Below, one piece after another: positions 58,995 through 64,000 of a stretch of DNA of 64,000 nt. The notes beneath the pieces are model-generated. The model saw only the letters and a list, made by a program, of their open reading frames with translations, was not told where the DNA came from and searched no databases. The stretch lies in assembly GCF_002197845.1 (NCBI RefSeq), contig NZ_NIDE01000020.1, forward strand, positions 62,001-126,000, in the 5' to 3' direction. A program made the position numbers and the translations under genes. This DNA comes from Fimbriiglobus ruber. Its GTDB lineage: Bacteria; Planctomycetota; Planctomycetia; Gemmatales; Gemmataceae. The number at the start of each line of letters is the position of its first letter. Within the stretch, counting starts at the first letter, position 1.

Positions 58995-60656
58995 TCAGCG
59001 TAAGCGACTGCGGGCGAACAGGCCCGGTTCGCCCGTCCACTCCTTCTCCAAAAACCGCGCCTCCAACTCAATTGTCCGCGCGTAACTCAACGAATAGTTC
59101 AACACCGGGTGCTTCCACGTCTCCTGCAACCGGCCCTCGAACAACCCGATCGTCTTCTTCCGGCCCGCGTCCGACAGCCACACCTTCGCCCGCGTGACCG
59201 TGAAGTCGGCCGCCGGATCCCACTGGCCCCGGTTCAGCGACCCCACCACCGGCATGTCACACAACGTTACCCGGAATAACTCCATCAAATCGAGGACGAG
59301 CGGGTAAGCGGCCGACCGCGGGGTGTGGAAGAACCCGAGCGCCGGCTCCAAACCGGACGCCAGGACCGCCCGCATCACCGCCGTGTGCAACAAGCCGTAC
59401 CCGTAGCTCAGGAGCGCGTTGAACCGGTCCTGCGGCGGCCGTCGGGACCGGCTGTCGGCCCGCAGTTCGTCGGGCACCTGCGGGCCGAGCAGCGTCCGCA
59501 GGGCGGCGAAATAATGGACGGCCGCCGCCCCCTCCAACCCGCGGAGGGAGTCGCGGTCGGCCGCGTCCGGGATGCGACCGAGGAGCGGTTGAATGCCGTT
59601 CAGCGACGTTTGAATCTCGCCGCGAGCCTCGTCGTCCCCCCGGCTCGCCCGCATGAGATACCGGTACTGGCCCTCGACCTTGGCCGCCGCGAGCTGTTTG
59701 GCGAGCCGCAGACACGTGGCGTCGTCCGCCAGCGCCTGGTACTGGCGGACCCGCCGCTGGACCTGGCCGGCCGTCGGCACGAGACTGGCCGTGTGGTGCC
59801 CGCTAACGCTCAGCCAGTGGACACCGATGCCGTGCTCGACGCATTTGCGGACCGCCTGGGTGGTGATCTGGCTGAACCCGTGGAGGAGCACGGTGTCGAC
59901 GCTCCGGGCCGGGTGCTTGCTTTCCGGCCCCTCCCGCGGGCGGAGGACCAGGGTGTCCGCGCTGATGCCGACCTGGGTGCCCTGGGCCACGACGTGGAGG
60001 GTGGTGCCGTCGCGGTCGGGCGGGAACAGGCGGACCGGCTCCCGCTCCGGTTCGCGGTCCTGCCGCACCTCCTCGGGCAGGCAGACCGGGGCGAGCGAAC
60101 ACTTTTCGCACAATCGCGGGTTGTCGGTGATCGGCGGGCGGTCGAGGGTTTCGCGGAGCCGGCGGGCGTCGGCGATGGCGGCCGTCAGGTCGGCCCGGGC
60201 CCGGTCGTCGACGGGGACGCGGACGGTGACGTTGGCCGCGTGGTAGCGGACGCGGCCCTCCGGGATCGGCTGCCCGAACGCCTCTTCGAGCAGCACGGCG
60301 TACGCGACCAGTTGGAGCCGGTCCGACGGCCACACTTGCGGGGTGTCATCGGCGGCGCGGCCGGGCTTGCCGCGCTTGTGTTCGTACGGCAGGTACGACC
60401 CGTCGCGGCGGCGGACGCAATCGACCTTACCGAGGAGGCCGAGGGTTTCGCTGGCGAGTTCGAGGGCGACGGTCTCGCCTTCTTCGTCGGCTTCGAGGGC
60501 GGCGTGGAGTTGCCGGCCGGCGAACACCCGGTGGTCGGCGACGCGGATTTCCTCGACCTCTTCGAGGTAAAAGAGCCGCCGGCAGTACGCGAGGGCGTGC
60601 AGGGCCATGACCCGCACCGGCGGCCGGTGCGAGCCGAGGACGGGGAGCGGAAGCAT
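58995..60656 (-). CDS. cas4-cas1: Cas4-Cas1 fusion protein
   Basis: 553 residues. The Cas4 part (about 1-195) has a first Cys in LAYCRRLFYLEE, the nuclease core GKVDCVRR and YEHKRGK, and the iron-sulfur cluster cysteines in CEKCSLAPVC. The Cas1 part (about 220-553) has GLEGAAAVHYF with the metal Glu, the His in ALGFFHTP and the acidic LDLMELFR. All catalytic residues are present. Cas4 selects and trims prespacers next to the right motif, and Cas1 integrates them with Cas2; fusion links the two steps. The ATG is 12 bases after the cas5 stop. Confidence 0.95.
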   Translation of the reverse strand: MLPLPVLGSHRPPVRVMALHALAYCRRLFYLEEVEEIRVADHRVFAGRQLHAALEADEEGETVALELASETLGLLGKVDCVRRRDGSYLPYEHKRGKPGRAADDTPQVWPSDRLQLVAYAVLLEEAFGQPIPEGRVRYHAANVTVRVPVDDRARADLTAAIADARRLRETLDRPPITDNPRLCEKCSLAPVCLPEEVRQDREPEREPVRLFPPDRDGTTLHVVAQGTQVGISADTLVLRPREGPESKHPARSVDTVLLHGFSQITTQAVRKCVEHGIGVHWLSVSGHHTASLVPTAGQVQRRVRQYQALADDATCLRLAKQLAAAKVEGQYRYLMRASRGDDEARGEIQTSLNGIQPLLGRIPDAADRDSLRGLEGAAAVHYFAALRTLLGPQVPDELRADSRSRRPPQDRFNALLSYGYGLLHTAVMRAVLASGLEPALGFFHTPRSAAYPLVLDLMELFRVTLCDMPVVGSLNRGQWDPAADFTVTRAKVWLSDAGRKKTIGLFEGRLQETWKHPVLNYSLSYARTIELEARFLEKEWTGEPGLFARSRLR

Positions 60657-60668
60657 GAGGACTCCGGT

Positions 60669-61316
60669 CTAAGGACTGTGATGAATGATGGGTAATCGGT
60701 CGGCCGACGGGGGCGTCGGCAGAGTCATCTCTTCGAGACTGCCAGTCGCGTACCGCGTCCCAGCCGAGCCGACGTGATCGACCCAGACAGGAAGCGATAA
60801 CCGACCCTTCGGGGCGAGCAGGAACGCACGCCCGACTTGACCACTGATGCTGTCGGCCTTCTTCCCTTCGAGGAGCGAAACTTCGTCGACGAGGTGGGTG
60901 CTTTCGCCGAGCGACAGCCCGCCGAACCGGTTCACGGAACTGGGATGGGTGAAGGCAGCGCGCACACGGGCTTCTAGAGTCGGCTCCGTCCCCGACTCGG
61001 CCGACGAGTCCAACCACACGACCAGTTTCACGTCCGTGAGAAGTTGCTGGTAATCGGGCCGAGTGTTCCCGGGCGACCCGAGCGGCATCTTCTTCACCCG
61101 CCAGACCGTGCGAAGCACCACGCTCGTCGGCGGCTTGTTCAGTAAGACCGGGGCGACTCGCGCACCCACATGTCGGCGACGGTCCGTCTCCCCGACGAAC
61201 GAGAGTAGGAACCCGTAACAGGTCGCCGGCGGCGGAAGGGGTTCGGTTTCGAGGTATTCACGCGCCATCCCCTTGCGGAAGCAGGCCACGGGAACGGTGA
61301 CGTACACGCCGAGCAC
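60669..61316 (-). CDS. cas5: Cas5, Myxan/DevS-like
   Basis: 215 residues from a GTG at 61316, three bases after the cas7 stop. The N-terminal ferredoxin-like fold reads VYVTVPVACFRKGMAREYLE, with PPPATCYGFLLSFVGE, the pattern of DevS/Cmx5-type Cas5 proteins. A later glycine-rich part (RFGGLSLGESTHLVDEVSLL) fits the thumb-like region. It would hold the 5-prime handle of the crRNA at the foot of Cascade. The last residues (PIIHHSP) are not conserved-looking and may be an extension. Confidence 0.9.
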   Translation of the reverse strand: MLGVYVTVPVACFRKGMAREYLETEPLPPPATCYGFLLSFVGETDRRRHVGARVAPVLLNKPPTSVVLRTVWRVKKMPLGSPGNTRPDYQQLLTDVKLVVWLDSSAESGTEPTLEARVRAAFTHPSSVNRFGGLSLGESTHLVDEVSLLEGKKADSISGQVGRAFLLAPKGRLSLPVWVDHVGSAGTRYATGSLEEMTLPTPPSADRLPIIHHSP

Positions 61317-61319
61317 GGC

Positions 61320-62237
61320 TCACCCCTTGATCTTGAGTTCAGCGGTGATGCGCTTGACGGCCTCTTCGCACGCTTTTTTCACGCCGTACACGGGAACCTG
61401 TCTAGCCTTCAGGTCGGCGGCCAGTTTGCATTCCAGGTCGCTCACGCCGACGATCAATTCTTTCGGGTCGAGATCTTCGGCCGCGAGCCGTTGCAGGAGT
61501 TTCGGCGACACGACCGTTTTGCCGTCGTCGGTCGTATCGAAGCAATAAAGCAGCCGCGGGGCCGGGTCCTGCGTGACGCGAAGGACGACCGCGTCTGGGG
61601 AGAAGTCGAATAGAAATCGGCCGTGGTTGCCGGCGACGGTGCCGAGGTTACAGAGCGCGTCGATGGCTTTCGCGGCCCGCGTCTTATCCCGGAGACGATC
61701 CGGTGTAAGTGCGATCCCATACTGGTAGCGGGTGGCGTGGACTTCCGTGCCGTAGGGAACGGGGTTACTCCCCTTTTTCTGGGCCGATGGCGTAGCCCCC
61801 GGCGAGGCGGCGTTGAAGGTCACATCGCCAGCCCAAGGAGTAAGGGAGACGGCGCGGGTGATTTCGAGCACGGCCCGACGCACAGTCGCAGATCCTTTAC
61901 CGTCATCGCTGCCGTCCTCCTTGGCGGCCTCAGCGATCATGTAGCCGAGCAGGTCGTCGTCCACGAAGGTGACACCCTTCTCGGACGCCCAACCCTTGAA
62001 CTGGTGGTCCTGCCAAACATTGGAGCGCAGGGCTTCGTCCCAGACCCGGTTCGTCTTCTCGGCTGCGCCCAGGCGTCGGCGGAGGGCAAACCGAATCGCC
62101 TCGGCGCTAACGGTGCTGTGCGTTTCTCCTTGCCAAAGAAGCTTCTGAAGAGTGGTAATATTCCCTTCGGTCTCCGCCCGGTTGTTTGCGGCGGTTCCGA
62201 ACGGGGTGACAAAGTTGGCGAACACGTGCAGGCTCAT
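61320..62237 (-). CDS. cas7: Cas7, DevR-like backbone subunit
   Basis: 305 residues from ATG 62237, which has AGGAG a few bases upstream, inside the end of the previous gene. The start MSLHVFANFVTPFGTAANNR, then AETEGNITTLQKL is the typical opening of the Cst2/DevR type of Cas7, with WQGETHSTVSAEAIRFALRR following. GTEVHATRYQYGIALTP is another family segment. Several copies would coat the crRNA spacer. DevR proteins in Myxococcus were first seen as developmental autoregulators, but here the setting is a full CRISPR operon. Confidence 0.93.
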   Translation of the reverse strand: MSLHVFANFVTPFGTAANNRAETEGNITTLQKLLWQGETHSTVSAEAIRFALRRRLGAAEKTNRVWDEALRSNVWQDHQFKGWASEKGVTFVDDDLLGYMIAEAAKEDGSDDGKGSATVRRAVLEITRAVSLTPWAGDVTFNAASPGATPSAQKKGSNPVPYGTEVHATRYQYGIALTPDRLRDKTRAAKAIDALCNLGTVAGNHGRFLFDFSPDAVVLRVTQDPAPRLLYCFDTTDDGKTVVSPKLLQRLAAEDLDPKELIVGVSDLECKLAADLKARQVPVYGVKKACEEAVKRITAELKIKG

Positions 62238-62242
62238 GGACT

Positions 62243-63895
62243 TTACTCCTGATCGGGGGTGGGTTCGGTAGTTTCGGTGCGGTTGCCCTGGTAGCTGCAC
62301 AGCGCGAGGAGGGCCAGATCGCGAGCGTGTTGCCAGTTGTTTTGGCGGAGCATCGGCAGAACATCAGCCCACTGCTTCTGGAGAACCTGGTTGCGACCGG
62401 CACGGCTGAACAAGTCGCACAGAGCACGACGGAACTGGTCAGCAGTCTTTGATCCGGCGAAGGCCAGTCGCCACCGGTCGTACTCGCCGCCGAAGCGGTT
62501 CCGCATGGCAACCGGGTTCTTCTTGTTTTCGTCGGCGATCTGTGCGTAGCGGCCACGCAAGGCTTCGTGGACAGCCTGAACGACGATGCGCTCGCCTGCA
62601 GTGTCCCACATCGTGTCGTCGGCAATCATGGCGTGAAGTCCTCCTCGTTCAAAGGGAAGGCGGTCGCGGAATGGGTTACCCGTGGCCGGATTGATCTTGG
62701 TCATCAGGTCGCGGAAGCCGGCGTACCACGGTCGACCTAGGGCCAGGTTTTCGGCGATCAACGGGCGGACTACACTGTCGGAGCGAAACGACTCACGCCG
62801 CTCCGTGGTCACCTTCTGTTTGCCTCGCCCGGTCGATTCGGAAATCGTTCGAGTCACGATGCGCGTCGGCAGGTGGGTCAGTGCCCGGTCGAAACGGTCG
62901 AGGAGTTTATCGTCCCCCTCGGGAACGGTGATCGTGGCCACCCGCGACTTTTGCTGACTCGCCCAAGGGGTCGGGGTAAAAGTCATGACGTGACAGCTCG
63001 GGATGGCAGTCCCGCGGACAAGTTGTCGCCCCCGGGACTGCATTCGGGCCGCCCGCACCGGATTTCTTCTCAACCGCCACTGAGCTTGTAGCCCGGCATC
63101 GGCGGCGTTCGCGATCTGGCATTGCGCGGCCGTCGAAGGGGTCATCGCCGGGCGGTCGAACACGAAGTCGAGCAAGTTCTGTACGTCCGGCACGAGTAAC
63201 GCCGCCACCCCTCGATTGACCGGCAGGGACAGACAGCCGACGAGAGCGAAGTACAACGGCAACATCCGCTCGGGCACGTCTTCGACCGCTGTGTCGGCGG
63301 TAAACGCGACGTGCCGGACAACGGTCCCGGGACTGATCGGACCGTCGACCTTCATCACGTCACGAACCAGGCACCCTTTCTTGTCCACGAATAACTCCCA
63401 GCCGTCCTGATGTTTGAACCCGGAACATTTCCGGTATTCGACGACGACGCCCGGGACACCTTCTCCTTCCGGATCGTAAATTACCGTCGTCGATTCTTTC
63501 GCCAGTTGCCGCACCTTACCATGTTGCAGAAAAGTCAGCGTTAACCCGGACTGCAAATCCGCGAGAATAGCGGCCGGCGGTTCGATGTCGTATTGCCCGG
63601 GTAAACTGATGAGACCATCCTTCCGCACTGTGAACGCAAACGCGAAAAGCCGCTTCAACAACTCCGCCGCGTTCTCGGGCCGGCCGAACCGCAACGAGAC
63701 CGTCTGTTCGGTCACGTCCCATGCCAGCGCGTCGCCGCCGCTGACCGTGGGCACACGATCTCCTTGCTCACGTTCCATCGCCCTCAGGGTGCAAGCCAGT
63801 CCGCCCAACCCGGCCCGGTGCAAGAGCGACATCCCGGGGCCGAATAGGCCCATTGTCAGGTGGTCCGGCGCGGGCGCTTTGGTCACTTTCGCCAT
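62243..63895 (-). CDS. cas8: Cas8-type large subunit of Myxan family (Cmx8/Cas8a1-like)
   Basis: 550 residues. The opening LTMGLFGPGMSLLHRAGLGG, then LACTLRAME is typical of the Myxan-type large subunit, and position and size agree. PAM recognition and Cas3 recruitment are the expected roles. No zinc knuckle or nuclease motif is evident. The C-terminal 150 residues are helical (YAQIADENKKNPVAMRNRFG and later), where small-subunit functions usually reside. Cmx1 and Cmx8 designations cannot be separated without a profile search. Its ATG lies inside the last 13 bases of the upstream gene. Confidence 0.88.
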   Translation of the reverse strand: MAKVTKAPAPDHLTMGLFGPGMSLLHRAGLGGLACTLRAMEREQGDRVPTVSGGDALAWDVTEQTVSLRFGRPENAAELLKRLFAFAFTVRKDGLISLPGQYDIEPPAAILADLQSGLTLTFLQHGKVRQLAKESTTVIYDPEGEGVPGVVVEYRKCSGFKHQDGWELFVDKKGCLVRDVMKVDGPISPGTVVRHVAFTADTAVEDVPERMLPLYFALVGCLSLPVNRGVAALLVPDVQNLLDFVFDRPAMTPSTAAQCQIANAADAGLQAQWRLRRNPVRAARMQSRGRQLVRGTAIPSCHVMTFTPTPWASQQKSRVATITVPEGDDKLLDRFDRALTHLPTRIVTRTISESTGRGKQKVTTERRESFRSDSVVRPLIAENLALGRPWYAGFRDLMTKINPATGNPFRDRLPFERGGLHAMIADDTMWDTAGERIVVQAVHEALRGRYAQIADENKKNPVAMRNRFGGEYDRWRLAFAGSKTADQFRRALCDLFSRAGRNQVLQKQWADVLPMLRQNNWQHARDLALLALCSYQGNRTETTEPTPDQE

Positions 63896-64000
63896 TCGGC
63901 ACCTCGCATTTCGTCGTAGGTGATCGTCCCTGTCTCAGCGATCGGGATACCCTTGTGCCGCGCCCACGACCGCCAGTTACTTTTCCTCGGCGGTTCCGGC
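63883..64000 (-). CDS. C-terminal end of an upstream operon gene, possibly cas3 or cas6 (partial)
   Basis: An open minus-strand frame enters from the right edge and ends with TGA at 63883, thirteen bases into cas8. The visible residues include NWRSWARHKGIPIAETGTIT and YDEMRGAEWRK. Tight overlap with cas8 shows it belongs to the same operon. Cas3 or Cas6 would be expected here and neither is found elsewhere in the window, but 38 residues are too few to decide. Confidence 0.6.
   Translation of the reverse strand, partial: PEPPRKSNWRSWARHKGIPIAETGTITYDEMRGAEWRK

Overview
The window looks like a chromosomal segment of a high-GC planctomycete, most likely a member of the Gemmataceae. This is inferred from very large PAS-rich hybrid histidine kinases, Ser/Thr kinases fused to signalling domains, many degenerate transposases, a Myxan-type (DevTRS-like) CRISPR system and GC-rich codon use. 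No rRNA or complete tRNA is present, so the assignment rests on gene content only.

Region 1 (1-14.6 kb) is an exopolysaccharide locus. Ten minus-strand genes run from a stand-alone receiver domain protein (10405) through an initiating sugar transferase, an O-antigen ligase/polymerase-like protein, glycosyltransferases, a hexapeptide acyltransferase and a WecG/TagA transferase to a Wzz/BY-kinase-like chain-length protein cut by the left edge. Almost every junction is a stop/start overlap of 1-4 bases. Divergently, a flippase and a glycosyltransferase form a plus-strand pair. A further glycosyltransferase, preceded by a duplicated N-terminal fragment, is coupled to a hybrid kinase.

Region 2 (14.6-30.2 kb) is a signalling block: a hybrid kinase with an HPt domain, a 2433-residue kinase with about 14 PAS domains and a GAF, and two paralogous Ser/Thr kinase-REC-HD-GYP fusions, the second with damaged REC and HD motifs. 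A 127-bp MITE lies between the two paralogs.

Region 3 (30.5-36.5 kb) is an insertion sequence nest (a frameshifted IS701, an ISL3 fragment joined to an IS66 tnpC) followed by a LOV-type hybrid kinase coupled to a small unknown protein.

Region 4 (36.7-46.3 kb) reads as an integrative, satellite-like element. It has an uncharacterised two-gene cassette with its own terminator, a phased repeat array that may be an origin or regulatory region, a small conserved mobile-element protein, an AlpA-like regulator, a split Toprim/helicase-like replication protein, a TubC-like small protein and a tyrosine integrase. The integrase gene ends about 40 bp from a truncated tRNA-Asn that looks like an attachment site.

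Region 5 (46.5-64 kb) is a CRISPR-Cas locus. An array of about 136 36-bp repeats, interrupted by an IS630 and an IS5 element, lies beyond a leader and a minus-strand operon of cas8, cas7 (DevR-like), cas5 (DevS-like), a cas4-cas1 fusion and cas2; one more cas gene enters from the right edge. The array carries two repeat variants that differ in the predicted crRNA 5-prime handle and contains a rearranged duplicate of a spacer block. Single-base frameshifts in G/C runs recur in four mobile-element genes across the window; they may be decay or sequencing error.
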